Below are positions 56,901 to 63,142 of a DNA stretch of 64,000 nt, piece by piece. Every line of letters begins with the position of its first letter. Position 1 is the stretch's first letter. The position numbers and the translations under genes are program-made. The notes under the pieces are model-generated. The model did not search any database. It saw only the letters and a list, made by a program, of their open reading frames with translations, and had not been told where the DNA came from. This DNA comes from Bacilli bacterium. Lineage in GTDB: Bacteria; Bacillota_I; Bacilli_A; RF39; UBA660. Location of the stretch: NCBI GenBank assembly GCA_017544525.1, contig JAFYEA010000028.1:62001-126000 (forward strand), given 5' to 3'.

Positions 56901-57011
56901 ACGCTAACATTTAATGAAGATTTAGTAAGTGGAACATATAAAATGGAATTTATCTTGTATGATGGTGGTTCTAAAATAGGAACCGTAGATAAATATATAA
57001 TAATAAAATAG
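47931..57011 (+). CDS. Giant surface protein with GG(G/S/N)N beta-solenoid repeats
   Basis: The 3026-aa protein has an N-terminal membrane helix (about 13-33), then a GLUG/beta-helix-like start (SGSGTSKDPYVISNGSEF through FSGNLDGNGYSLSNFKL). A Glu/Lys linker spans about 174-334, and Ig/InlB-like regions follow to about 1100. From about 1120 to 2165 runs a long array of short rungs built as (Y/F)GG(G/S/N)N followed by a Thr/Val/Ile strand pair, about three dozen by eye, typical of a beta-solenoid stalk. The last 850 residues are mixed beta domains. There is no LPXTG, C-terminal helix or enzyme motif. Role inferred: long adhesin or fibre protein. Confidence 0.8.
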   Translation: MFKKILEKIKNKRLLVVAILLFFAVSIFVIYDTFSEKTSSTVWDGSVAKKFDSGSGTSKDPYVISNGSEFAYFFTLINGDESGEYFNKFYKLNNNIDFNGYDLSFAYFGKTFSGNLDGNGYSLSNFKLNNYRLSDDGKTAYYGLFDSLYSANIKNFNFNNITFNINEKDIVPKKIVKPKEEEEVKETEEVKTDEVNNDETKEEEKETVDDVKASKEYYVKKLIEDIIENGTSEEETPNEVEEKKEEVKEEPKETPKEEENKEEKKPKEEENEKPSEQTDTVVDDGEIKEEEKEEPKETPKEEENKEEEPSEGEKEEENKEEKPEETEKYIDVEVENIVISFFGSEVEKSKLANININNININYTGNKKIVTSSLFIVNDNGDNTIENINVNGNSNIDSTTLLISKYDESTSIKNILFSNDRLDLIKGIDANAYDDIFQYDIEDGKLFFYKKYPVSSILEILNNNSSLRWKLQNNEFLIENNRAGGSVKRSTKSMRSAPSAHASGLDSSTNTVYVNDYVNDANYYEGLNYTYSSNDTIPTLVSKNIYSDTNLVYTQITYYGTNYEGTATGTVSKNDNYNKYVYYKVFKVNDNGTASNKADDYILIDLIDNPFSNHPIGLTFNGWLTTDNNITVVLDSNNYIRKAKVPVTYSGDNPQNLDLSFYSIWGPGKIVNYTTSWSNTFSGLEDEGFNAISGNNNVYEDLTVYYFRRTAARNSYYPNGSYNSSGTDISGNRCSTWGGCTYYIHSPAAFNPSESYYRLYNGSMRAYTPAIVGQEYYSDIPIGTSISGYFRRSTIPNGGSLYGHYNASNGTAYGDVKCTTSGGCQVYEQIKYLDSSNNPEVVVSGTIYYHYTTRDTNMIVLASNITGTWSSSEDKPFTFTSINGNTNNYNNYTWTVSSSTVTCYADTRIENMRISSGIGYQTNDSTPGSGSGTLIGNNFNLKIGRRIASSSNNNVTFNHIMGSKMANSGSTTTPEEYTLIVESGVYNNIAVVARYSTTNYTYRINASGTFGNDFDRLSEADPETSSSMDVRYDLSGSFSGNIYGSSANNISIFTNVKSGRYGTNKYDCYAGVYIGSQLQGTLYSARAGLIEGGYIFNLIGGPLSSSSLKNENDTLIYITGGYIDLVFGGAGVAATYGNKIIQMTGGQVNYSIFGGSNGINGSTRQKATVDSNTYVYVGGNATVGKSSFVSNNTVESKSNVEAGSIFGAGNGKSGSTDIGSVNNSYVVIDGNATINRNVYGGGNFAATGIIGSNQTYESKINIYGGDIKGNTYGGGNNNNATSSSNTLNATITMNAGSVEGSVFGGFRTRGIIFGSTNVNINGGTVYTDIYGGGEGGYRDSNNPGTYVVNNVAVTIGNSAGGPTINGSVYGGSAYGTVNGTTNTASANTSKNVTVTVNNGTVLQSVFGGAKGGLSNGTTYTPKVNGNVTVTVNNGSIQNVYGGCDEQGVPGGVDTVNINGGTVVNVYGGGNKTAVTNTNVYVSGGSVTTLYGGSNQAGNVNQTHVYIEGGIVSTIYGGNNEGGNVSQTNISVTGGAINTAIYGGGNLVDSGATKVDIYNATNTIPAIYGGGNQAGADSTEITLHTRNGSNNISVVNVFGGSNQTGDVDESTVTVNHGSITNLYGGNNQGGETDETNIVITDGTIINVFGGGNEADSGSTDIAMSGGSVTTMYGGGNEAEIGTDTVINITGGNVTTIYGGGNEGNVTGNTNVIITNHTGTIADVFGGGNQAGAAETNITLATGNSNAINITNIYGGSNQLGTVNESNIIVNVGTVGNIYGGNNAGGTTTVTNITQNAGTVGSIYGGGNEAESDETHVEINGGVVTNLFGGGNRAIVTDTTNVTVHNNTSLITNVFGGGNQAGTDKAYVTIDPVENGNVNITSIFGGSNQSGTVNETHVTINTGTIGNAYGGNNAGGTTVSSNMVVNGGSTSNVYGGGNSAVSTTSNVLVTDGIVGNLYGGGNAAGITNGTTLTMTGGTVLNNLYGGGNYGTVGQNTNVIIHNAAVNGSAYAGGNGSSATVLGNTNITVSGTSVIGTNTCTLLSTCSVFGGGNAATTGSELTNNSTATVNIVGAKVYGNVYGGANTSKVYGESYVNIGDDVTLGTNIVKGDVDIVGTVFGGGEANASGSDTYDWTFISVTRGIVVNINGANYNSFKITGSIFGSGNASTSGGTSQVYIKNYGTFANPQRNVSIQRTDLVVLDNSHIVLSGATDRENEYSDVLFTLSRIDELDLTNNSTLFLETGANLLQHFRSLTSTGQLATVQIDKEHGTVTKNVDNRVYMYIDKKLNIAKDQSVTDYGEVDGMSFFGMYKYNANDTINVGIYGDYAYDATLNWGDVFDNVSSYVLGLHKANHDITVDGFYTNYIDEATSKNKIDYIEPTPPTGPLYMWTIGQGVIEYEVDLVASKYATLGTYELSLRDFTHPNTSFQILGFDYSELDSSVSLVDKSTIKKIADTTQEADTIMGLSMETSNNGWLVNGYTSFMSNSQNPINGTLEYIGGNNELAPNLLFYLHHSKNISTQADLGKVTIQLLSIRQVDALTKETMRLIITVNMTRVLHDTVNYEGAMTAGRKYELFTSTATNITSSSSISAYFSLFNIGNTIYRTGYHRSLISNYVLPLNTKITMIDFSETNPQYYYHVINATDVANAQQELQTDRQVSYDLSMFEIMGAENSGIYYDDAQKNLDYYNSTGGYVNEEFIFIIDFGDTTINSDQLGNQLLIEIRDADDEAIYAVLAPQHLTMTYNIYANKDAVIDINGSIDKNKIYNGESLIADLEVDYTQSMIGSTTIYDTHYFDSKLGLKVSLINSDGDVVTGTTLLGLYYEIDGVKYYPNIDGTARIKIADKVDSAEKWVIVNTGTSTIASGNYKLRFETFGSPDGIYYGLESSDYIEFNIEIVNEIYGLDVTTSPEEMIIDRETGLNQNGNSNLVYHFNYNSGLTQPSIHVKMYRRGVNTIDDTSYTVVNLQDYIRYTLQGGNVANEYLLISDPVNVTSYTLTFNEDLVSGTYKMEFILYDGGSKIGTVDKYIIIK
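48672..48851 (+). repeat. 48-nt direct repeat in the acidic linker
   Basis: An identical 48-base unit occurs at 48672-48719 and 48804-48851 (132 bases apart, in frame), encoding EEPKETPKEEENKEE-type sequence. Recombination between copies would remove or add 44 residues without changing frame, so linker length could vary between cells. Confidence 0.8.
51297..54420 (+). repeat. Coding repeat array of GG-N rungs with a higher-order unit
   Basis: Rungs of roughly 24-31 residues each carry (Y/F)GG(G/S/N)N. Between about 52630 and 53880 they follow a longer cycle: GGGNQAG, GGSNQ-x-G, GGNN-x-GG, GGGNEA (or SA), GGGN. Cycle starts are near 52630, 53100 and 53490, that is about 468 and 390 bases apart, pointing to duplication of blocks of five or six rungs. 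Confidence 0.75.
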
Positions 57012-57025
57012 GAAGGAGAGTAAAT

Positions 57026-57127
57026 ATGAATGAATTAAGTAACAAAGAATTACTAGAGTTTTATGAAATTCTAAAAAAGTTTGTTAAAAAGCTTGAACTA
57101 GATAGGGAGGAAGTTAGTGATGATTAA
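57026..57127 (+). CDS. Small helical protein, 33 aa
   Basis: A 33-codon ORF (MNELSNKELLEFYEILKKF, ending LDREEVSDD) follows a clear ribosome site (AAGGAGAG, 5-8 bases before ATG), 15 bases after the giant gene. One amphipathic helix. Its 3' end overlaps the next gene by 8 bases and contains that gene's GGGAGG site, so it may act as a coupling ORF as well as, or instead of, making a functional peptide. Confidence 0.65.
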   Translation: MNELSNKELLEFYEILKKFVKKLELDREEVSDD

Positions 57128-58628
57128 TGAACTAAATGCCAAAATAGAACAAATTAATTCTAATATTGAAGTCCTTCCTACTAATAATAGAAAGAATAAA
57201 GAAAAATATATTGAATATTTAGATGAATGTCTAAATCAATATAGACCTATGCTTGAAGAGTGTGAAACAGAAATAAAGAAAAGATATGAGGAATTATTAG
57301 CAAAGTATAAAGATTTAACATATTCATTACTTGATACAACAATTGATTATAATTCATTAAAATTATCTGATGTAAGAGCATTTTCAAGTGAAAAAATGAA
57401 TTTAGATTCATTATTATATAGGTTAAATAATTCGTCTAAGGAAACTAATTTAGAAGAGGTTAATAAGATATTATTACAGTTAATAACTAATTTTAAAGTA
57501 GCTGGTATTACGTTAACTTCTGATGATTTTTCTCATAGTGAAGCAGTTAATTTATATATTAGAACTTTATTTAGTGGTGGATCTAATATTCAAGATGTAT
57601 TTAATGATATATATTGGAAAAACCCTGATATTATTAAACAAATTGAATTAAACATTAAATATTTATATTATAAGAATGAATCAAAACTAAACGAATTTTT
57701 TAAAACTAAATATGCATCATTTGATTTTCATAATTTTATAGCTAATCATAGAAATTTAGTTATGGGAAATGAAACTATAAAACATCAAAGTGTGAAATAT
57801 ATATATGATTTATTTATGAATAAAGAATTAGAAGTTGATGATTTCTTAATTGAAAGTAGAGTTCAAGAATTGATTAATAATGTACTAATTGATCCATCTT
57901 CTAATAGGAACTATGAGAATTTACTTAAAGCTAAAAGAACTTTAATTGAATATAAAAACTATCAACAATTTGAGTATATTATTAAAGATTTTAAAGAATT
58001 ATATTCTCATAAAGCAGAATATAAAGATTTATTTAGCAATAAGTTAAAGGAAATAGCAAAAAAAGAGAAGAGTTTATTTGCTCTTAATAAGAAGATTAGA
58101 AATACTGGATTCTTTAAATTAAATAATATTAAATTGGCCGATGCTAAGTTAGAAAGAAATAAAATATTTGAAGAATTAGTTAAAGATTATGATGAATTAG
58201 ATGAATTAAAAATAAAAGAAACTATTAATTTATATGTTAATAGTGAAACTAATTGTTATGATGTATTAAAACTTGTTACTTATAACTTTAATTATCTTGT
58301 TAAATTATTAAAACAAGAGAATGAAGAAGTAACTATTGAAAATATTGAGTTTAATCTATTAAATTTACAGAAATTTATATATGACAATACTATAGATGTA
58401 ATTAATAATATTAATTTATCTGAAGATAAAAATATTGCTGGTATTATTAGTGAAATGTATAAATTGAACAGTATAGTAATAGTTGAAGATAAGCTTGGAT
58501 TAGACCAAATTGATAGGGTTATTGAAAGCGTAGATAAATTGTTAATATATTATGATATATATGCATTAATGATTAATTTAAAAGATTTTAGATATTTAAT
58601 TGATGCTCCTGAAGCATTAAGAAAATAG
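57120..58628 (+). CDS. Cytoplasmic coiled-coil protein of the surface locus
   Basis: The 502-aa, all-helical, charged protein has no signal or membrane helix; coiled coil is likely in residues 1-70 and 300-360. Not recognised. ATG 57120 has GGGAGG 9 bases before it; GTG 57117 is the alternative. Its place between the giant surface protein and the SipW genes suggests a role in export or assembly from the inside of the membrane, but nothing in the sequence proves this. Confidence 0.65.
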   Translation: MINELNAKIEQINSNIEVLPTNNRKNKEKYIEYLDECLNQYRPMLEECETEIKKRYEELLAKYKDLTYSLLDTTIDYNSLKLSDVRAFSSEKMNLDSLLYRLNNSSKETNLEEVNKILLQLITNFKVAGITLTSDDFSHSEAVNLYIRTLFSGGSNIQDVFNDIYWKNPDIIKQIELNIKYLYYKNESKLNEFFKTKYASFDFHNFIANHRNLVMGNETIKHQSVKYIYDLFMNKELEVDDFLIESRVQELINNVLIDPSSNRNYENLLKAKRTLIEYKNYQQFEYIIKDFKELYSHKAEYKDLFSNKLKEIAKKEKSLFALNKKIRNTGFFKLNNIKLADAKLERNKIFEELVKDYDELDELKIKETINLYVNSETNCYDVLKLVTYNFNYLVKLLKQENEEVTIENIEFNLLNLQKFIYDNTIDVINNINLSEDKNIAGIISEMYKLNSIVIVEDKLGLDQIDRVIESVDKLLIYYDIYALMINLKDFRYLIDAPEALRK

Positions 58629-58637
58629 TCTAAATAA

Positions 58638-58666
58638 TTGACTAATATATTACAAAATATTATAAT
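58638..58666 (+). promoter_or_regulatory. Promoter of the SipW gene group
   Basis: TTGACT (58638-58643), 17-bp spacer, TATAAT (58661-58666), close to consensus; transcription should begin near 58674. Confidence 0.8.
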
Positions 58667-58693
58667 TAAAATGAAAATAAGTGAGGTTTATTC

Positions 58694-59230
58694 ATGAAAA
58701 AAGTATGGAATTTTATTAAAGGTATTCTTATTTCTGTTTGGGTTTTAGTGGCTATAGTTGCAACTATTTGCCTAATATCTTATAACGATTATAGTGTTAG
58801 TGAAATAGGTAATAATTCAATATTTATTATTGATAATGAAAGGTTAGAACCTGATTTTAAAGAAAATGATTTGGTTATAATTAGAAAAGCTGCTGAAGGT
58901 GGTTATAAAGAAGGTGATTATGCATTTTTCTATTTAACTAATCCTTTAGATGCTGTATTTATTAATTATGGTCAAATTACTAAAATAGTGGAAGAAAATC
59001 ATGCTGAAGATTCATATTATTTTGGTGATGATGTGGTTGCTCATTCTAAAATGATTGGGCCAGCTAATGGAGCAAAAGTTTATCATAAATGGGGACTTGT
59101 ATTATCAATTTTTGAATCTAGATGGGGATTTATGTTTTTAGTAATATTCCCAACATTATTTGCTATTGTATATGAAATATATTCAATAATAGAGGAAGCA
59201 AAAGAAATAAAAGAAGATGAAAAAGAATAA
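58694..59230 (+). CDS. Inactive SipW-like signal peptidase homolog
   Basis: The 178-aa protein has the layout of SipW: N-terminal helix (about 9-30), S26 beta domain, C-terminal helix (about 145-165). Both catalytic residues are replaced. Where active SipW has G-S-M-E-P this protein has ERLEP, putting Arg50 at the Ser position. Where SipW has T-H-R-I-V-T-K-I it has NYGQITKI, putting Tyr92 at the His position. The GD before the sheet (KEGDYAFF) and FGDD of box E are kept. A non-catalytic chaperone or regulator of the active peptidase at 59874 is likely. It overlaps the next gene by 14 bases. Confidence 0.75.
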   Translation: MKKVWNFIKGILISVWVLVAIVATICLISYNDYSVSEIGNNSIFIIDNERLEPDFKENDLVIIRKAAEGGYKEGDYAFFYLTNPLDAVFINYGQITKIVEENHAEDSYYFGDDVVAHSKMIGPANGAKVYHKWGLVLSIFESRWGFMFLVIFPTLFAIVYEIYSIIEEAKEIKEDEKE

Positions 59231-59849
59231 AGTAAAAATTATATTATACTTAATAGTAATTATATTTATAGTTATTAGTTTTTATGTGTTTAAAGATACT
59301 TTTGCTTTATTTGAAGATGAAGGTTTTGGAGTAGTTAATAATGATATAGGAGCATGGGTAATTAAACTAAGTAATCAAGTTATTACTGGAACTAATATAG
59401 ATGAAATAGTTATAGATAGTTTTGTATATGACACTAATCCTCATGTTGAAAGTGGTTATATTGCTCCTGGAGGAAGTGCTTATTTTGATTTAATATTTGA
59501 TGCAACTGATTGTGATGTTGCTGTAAGATATGATATTACATTTAAATATGAGGAAATGGATTATGCTGAAAACATAAGTGTTACTGTAGAAGAAGTAGGT
59601 AACAATAATATAATTAAAACAGATGTTAATACATATTCAGGAGTTATTAGTTTAGCTTCAATTAATAATGAAGATTTAATAACATTAAGAGTACATATTT
59701 CATGGGATGATTTAGAAGATTATAATGAAGCAGATACTGAACTTGGTAGTGCTGCAGGTTCTAAACTTAGAATTCCTATTGAAGTATCTGCTATTCAATA
59801 TTTGGGTGAAACTATTACACCTTATGTTGAACCAAATGAAGGAGATTAA
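59217..59849 (+). CDS. SipW-class exported protein (TasA-like)
   Basis: The 210-aa protein starts with a helix (VKIILYLIVIIFIVISFYVF) followed by KDTFALFEDEGFGVVNNDIGAWVIKL, a SipW-class substrate start. Mature domain features: VESGYIAPGGSAYFDLIFDATDCDVAVRYDITF and IPIEVSAIQYLGETITPY, a single beta sandwich as in TasA/camelysin relatives. It overlaps the inactive peptidase gene by 14 bases, so is translationally coupled to it, and lies 24 bases before the active peptidase. Confidence 0.78.
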   Translation: MKKNKVKIILYLIVIIFIVISFYVFKDTFALFEDEGFGVVNNDIGAWVIKLSNQVITGTNIDEIVIDSFVYDTNPHVESGYIAPGGSAYFDLIFDATDCDVAVRYDITFKYEEMDYAENISVTVEEVGNNNIIKTDVNTYSGVISLASINNEDLITLRVHISWDDLEDYNEADTELGSAAGSKLRIPIEVSAIQYLGETITPYVEPNEGD

Positions 59850-59873
59850 AAAGGGAAGGGTAATTGACTAGTA

Positions 59874-60608
59874 ATGAAAAAGGCATTAAAAATAATTGTT
59901 GATATTTTGACTTTTTTAGTATTTTTAGTATTAATAGTGATTATTTTTGCTAAAGTTAAAATGATGTTTAGCAACAGTGAATATTTTGAGCTATTTGGAT
60001 ACTCTGTTTTTAGTGTACGTACTGGTAGTATGGAACCCGCAATTAGTCAAAATGATATTATAGTAGTTAAGAGAACTAATGATTATAAAATAGATGATAT
60101 TGTTACATTTAAGAGTGATGATGACTATATTACTCATAGAATTGTTACTAAGATAGGTAATAAAATAGTAACTAAAGGTGATGCCAATAATGCTAGAGAT
60201 GTAGCAATTGAAGAAAAAGACATTATTGGTGAAGTAGTTAAAGTGTTTAAAAAGGCTGGTGTGTGGCAAAAAGTATTCACGACACCACAAATAATTATTA
60301 TGATATTTGTTACTTTGATTTTATTTGATTTTGCATTTTCTTATAAGGGAATTATTAAGAAAAAGAATGTTAAAATGGTTGATAAGATCAAAGATATTCC
60401 ATTAGAAGAGGTCAATAAAAAGGCTGATTCTCCAAAGATGAGTGATTTAGAAATAGTTGAATTATATAAGAAGACAAATATGGTTCAAAATGGAGAAGAG
60501 GTTAAATTTGATAAAAAGGAAAAGGAATTCTTAAATTATACTATTAGATTAGATTTAAGTGAGTTACAAAAGCAAATAAAAAGTAATGTAGAGGAGAAGA
60601 ATGAATAA
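59874..60608 (+). CDS. sipW: SipW-type signal peptidase I
   Basis: The 244-aa protein has an N-terminal helix, then RTGSMEPAISQNDIIVV with Ser52, YITHRIVTKIG with His88 (Ser-His dyad of the ER/SipW type), and VTKGDANNARD (box E). A second helix (about 140-160) is followed by a cytoplasmic tail of about 85 residues, longer than usual and highly charged. It should process the exported proteins of this locus. The ribosome site (GGGAAGGG) is a little far from the ATG. Overlaps the next gene by 8 bases. Confidence 0.88.
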   Translation: MKKALKIIVDILTFLVFLVLIVIIFAKVKMMFSNSEYFELFGYSVFSVRTGSMEPAISQNDIIVVKRTNDYKIDDIVTFKSDDDYITHRIVTKIGNKIVTKGDANNARDVAIEEKDIIGEVVKVFKKAGVWQKVFTTPQIIIMIFVTLILFDFAFSYKGIIKKKNVKMVDKIKDIPLEEVNKKADSPKMSDLEIVELYKKTNMVQNGEEVKFDKKEKEFLNYTIRLDLSELQKQIKSNVEEKNE

Positions 60609-61203
60609 AGGTTTTTTTAAAACTTTTGAGAAAAAAAGATTTATGTTAGTAACTAAACTAATATTTGTTTTTGCTGGGCTTGTGGCTATTGTTAATATTG
60701 TTGGAAAAACATATACTAGATATGAAACTAAAGTAGATGTTAGTGCTGAAGCAAGTGTAGCAATATATGTCTTAGATCAAGGAACATATGAGAGTAGTAT
60801 ATCTTTAACTGGATTAACACCTAGTTTGGAACCAAAATATTATTCATTTTATGTATCTAATTTTGATAGTGCTCATGGAAGAAGTAAGGTTGATTTAAAT
60901 TATACAATAAGATTTGAAGTTACAACGAATATACCTTTAGTATATGAAATAGTAAGAAATGAGAATTTTAATTCTGGATATACAAATATAATTCAAAATA
61001 CTACTATTAGGCAAGACGATGATAATGTATTTTATAAAGTTTTTTCTAATAATAATACTTATTCATTTACTCACTCGAGTAATCAAACTGATCAATATAT
61101 GATTAAAGTTATATTCCCTGAAAGTTATAAAGATTATCCCGATTCGTATCAAGGAATTATAGAGCTATTTTCTATAATTGTTGATGCTTCGCAAGTTGCA
61201 TAA
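60601..61203 (+). CDS. SipW-class exported protein
   Basis: The 200-aa protein has a hydrophobic helix (about 15-35, KLIFVFAGLVAIVNIVG) followed by TYTRYETKVDVSAEASVAIYVLDQG and a beta-rich domain of about 150 residues. No Cys, no catalytic motif. The beginning (TRYETxVxxxAxAxVAxY) is that of exported subunits processed by SipW-like enzymes. GAGGAG ribosome site within the sipW end; 8-base overlap. Confidence 0.72.
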   Translation: MNKGFFKTFEKKRFMLVTKLIFVFAGLVAIVNIVGKTYTRYETKVDVSAEASVAIYVLDQGTYESSISLTGLTPSLEPKYYSFYVSNFDSAHGRSKVDLNYTIRFEVTTNIPLVYEIVRNENFNSGYTNIIQNTTIRQDDDNVFYKVFSNNNTYSFTHSSNQTDQYMIKVIFPESYKDYPDSYQGIIELFSIIVDASQVA

Positions 61204-61224
61204 TCTTTTTTTATATGCTATAAT
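61196..61224 (+). promoter_or_regulatory. Promoter inside the end of the preceding gene
   Basis: TTGCAT (61196-61201), 17-bp spacer, extended -10 TGCTATAAT (hexamer 61219-61224). It gives the last three genes of the window their own transcription start. Confidence 0.7.
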
Positions 61225-61245
61225 TTTTATGATTGGAGAATAGTA

Positions 61246-62148
61246 ATGAAGAGAAGAAGAATAATCATAATATTGATTCTAATTGTTTTATTATTACCAG
61301 TTGGAGTTACGTTTAGTAAGTATGTAATAAAAAGTATTAAAAACTATATTATGGAAGCTGATCGTTTCTTCTTTAATAGTGATAAACTTGTTGATGGTGG
61401 TATAACTTATGAAATCAATAACTGGGGTGGTGTATCTAGTATTGATATTCAATTTGAATTAAACAATCATAAGAATAACATATTAACAAGTGATGCTGAT
61501 ATTGAGTATTCTCTAACAACTACATATGACCAAACTAGTGTACAATGTTCACTAGATTCTAATAGTGGAGTTATTTATAAGAATGAAAAGACAGATAGTT
61601 TTACTTTAACGGTTACACCTTTAAGGCCATTTAATGATAATGAGTCTGTTACTGTTACGGTTAGTGCTAGTTCTAGTAGTCCTTATGTTAAAACTTTAAG
61701 TGCAACATTTGTTATTAAAGTAGGTAGGAGAGGAATAGACTATGAAATAACTGATAGTGTTAATTCTCCATACTTTATATTTTCTATTACTAATGCATTA
61801 GATACATATAAAGTAATTGAAGCATTTTCAGGTCATACAGTAGGTCAAACATTAACAACATCTGAGTATTTGGCATTATCTAATGCTGATAAAGCAAAAT
61901 GTGCATCCGTTGTGATAACGTTGAGTTTTGATCCATCAGTTGTTATTTTAGATACAACAAATGACATATTAAAAAATGCCACAACAAGTACAAGTGTTTA
62001 TAATGGGGTTAGTTATATTAGTAGTGTTACTTTTAATGTAGATGTATTAACTAGTTTAGAAATTAGATTCTATAAAAGGAATAGTAGTGCAAACTATACG
62101 TATCCTATAGTTAATAATACTTCTGTAGTTAATTTCACTGCTAGTTAG
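61246..62148 (+). CDS. Membrane-anchored or exported beta-rich protein
   Basis: The 300-aa protein has an N-terminal helix (IIIILILIVLLLPVGVTFSKYV), then SIKNYIMEADRFFFNSDKL and two beta-sandwich segments (SVTVTVSASSSSPYVKTLSATF and ITLSFDPSVVILDTT, the latter cohesin-like in look). It resembles other exported subunits of the locus in length and start. Not otherwise recognised. GGAG ribosome site. Confidence 0.65.
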   Translation: MKRRRIIIILILIVLLLPVGVTFSKYVIKSIKNYIMEADRFFFNSDKLVDGGITYEINNWGGVSSIDIQFELNNHKNNILTSDADIEYSLTTTYDQTSVQCSLDSNSGVIYKNEKTDSFTLTVTPLRPFNDNESVTVTVSASSSSPYVKTLSATFVIKVGRRGIDYEITDSVNSPYFIFSITNALDTYKVIEAFSGHTVGQTLTTSEYLALSNADKAKCASVVITLSFDPSVVILDTTNDILKNATTSTSVYNGVSYISSVTFNVDVLTSLEIRFYKRNSSANYTYPIVNNTSVVNFTAS

Positions 62149-62159
62149 GAGGAATTATT

Positions 62160-63134
62160 ATGGATTGTATATTTGAAGAATATATAAAATATATTGATAA
62201 TTTCCTTGTTAATTATTTTAAATTGTTATTGGGAAGTAAGTATGAAAAGGGACTTGTAAAACCATTTATTGATAAGTATAAAGATGTAAGATACTATAAT
62301 AAATATGTAATTAAAGAGAATAATTTTACTGAAAGACTTAATAAAGAATTAAATAATATAGCTAGGGAAGTAATGCAAGAAAATGAAGATAAGATTGAAA
62401 AAATCAAAAATATTTTTGCATTGTTTAGTTATGTTCTATTTATAGATGGTTGTACTCATTTTTCGGATTTAAATGCATTATTAAAATCATTATTTAATGA
62501 CAAGAATATTACTTTGGAATATGAAGAAGCAACAAAGAAAGAATTAAATACTTTAGTAAGAGACTTTATTAATAAAAAGGTAGCATTCTTTAAAATATTT
62601 AAATCAGATGAATTTTTCTTAAAAGGAAAAAGATATGGTAATGTTTTTGTTGTTAGTTTAGGACAAAACTGTAATATGTCTAAATTATATAGTGAGTATG
62701 CTATTGAGAAAGCGTATAATTCTGATGTTGTATTTGAGAATAGACAATTTGTAACATTATTATTAGCATCATCTAAAATATTATCTGAGGCAATAGCTCT
62801 TAATTTTTCAAATAATTATGTAGTTGATTTTCCTACAACATTACTTGATAAACCGAAGAAAATAGTTAGATATTTGAAAGCGTTAGATGATGAAATGTTA
62901 AGAACAAAAGTACATTTAAGATTTAAATATAAAGATTATAAAGAATTTAATAAAGAAATAAAGAGTTTAATTAATCAAGATTATAGTGTTTGTTTGGAGT
63001 TAGATGAAACATATGATATTAATTTTGATGATTTATTCTTGTTTACATATCTATTTATAGATCCTAAATATAATTATTATGAAAATATAATGAAATATAA
63101 AGATGATATAAAGACAAATATAATTGTGATGTGA
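62160..63134 (+). CDS. Cytoplasmic protein of the surface locus
   Basis: The 324-aa protein has no signal or membrane helix; helical with a few strands. Not recognised. It begins 11 bases after the previous stop with an AGGAGGAA ribosome site and is followed after 8 bases by the AAA+ ATPase gene, so these two cytoplasmic components are co-expressed with an exported subunit. Ends with TGA. Confidence 0.65.
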   Translation: MDCIFEEYIKYIDNFLVNYFKLLLGSKYEKGLVKPFIDKYKDVRYYNKYVIKENNFTERLNKELNNIAREVMQENEDKIEKIKNIFALFSYVLFIDGCTHFSDLNALLKSLFNDKNITLEYEEATKKELNTLVRDFINKKVAFFKIFKSDEFFLKGKRYGNVFVVSLGQNCNMSKLYSEYAIEKAYNSDVVFENRQFVTLLLASSKILSEAIALNFSNNYVVDFPTTLLDKPKKIVRYLKALDDEMLRTKVHLRFKYKDYKEFNKEIKSLINQDYSVCLELDETYDINFDDLFLFTYLFIDPKYNYYENIMKYKDDIKTNIIVM

Positions 63135-63142
63135 GGTGAGAT

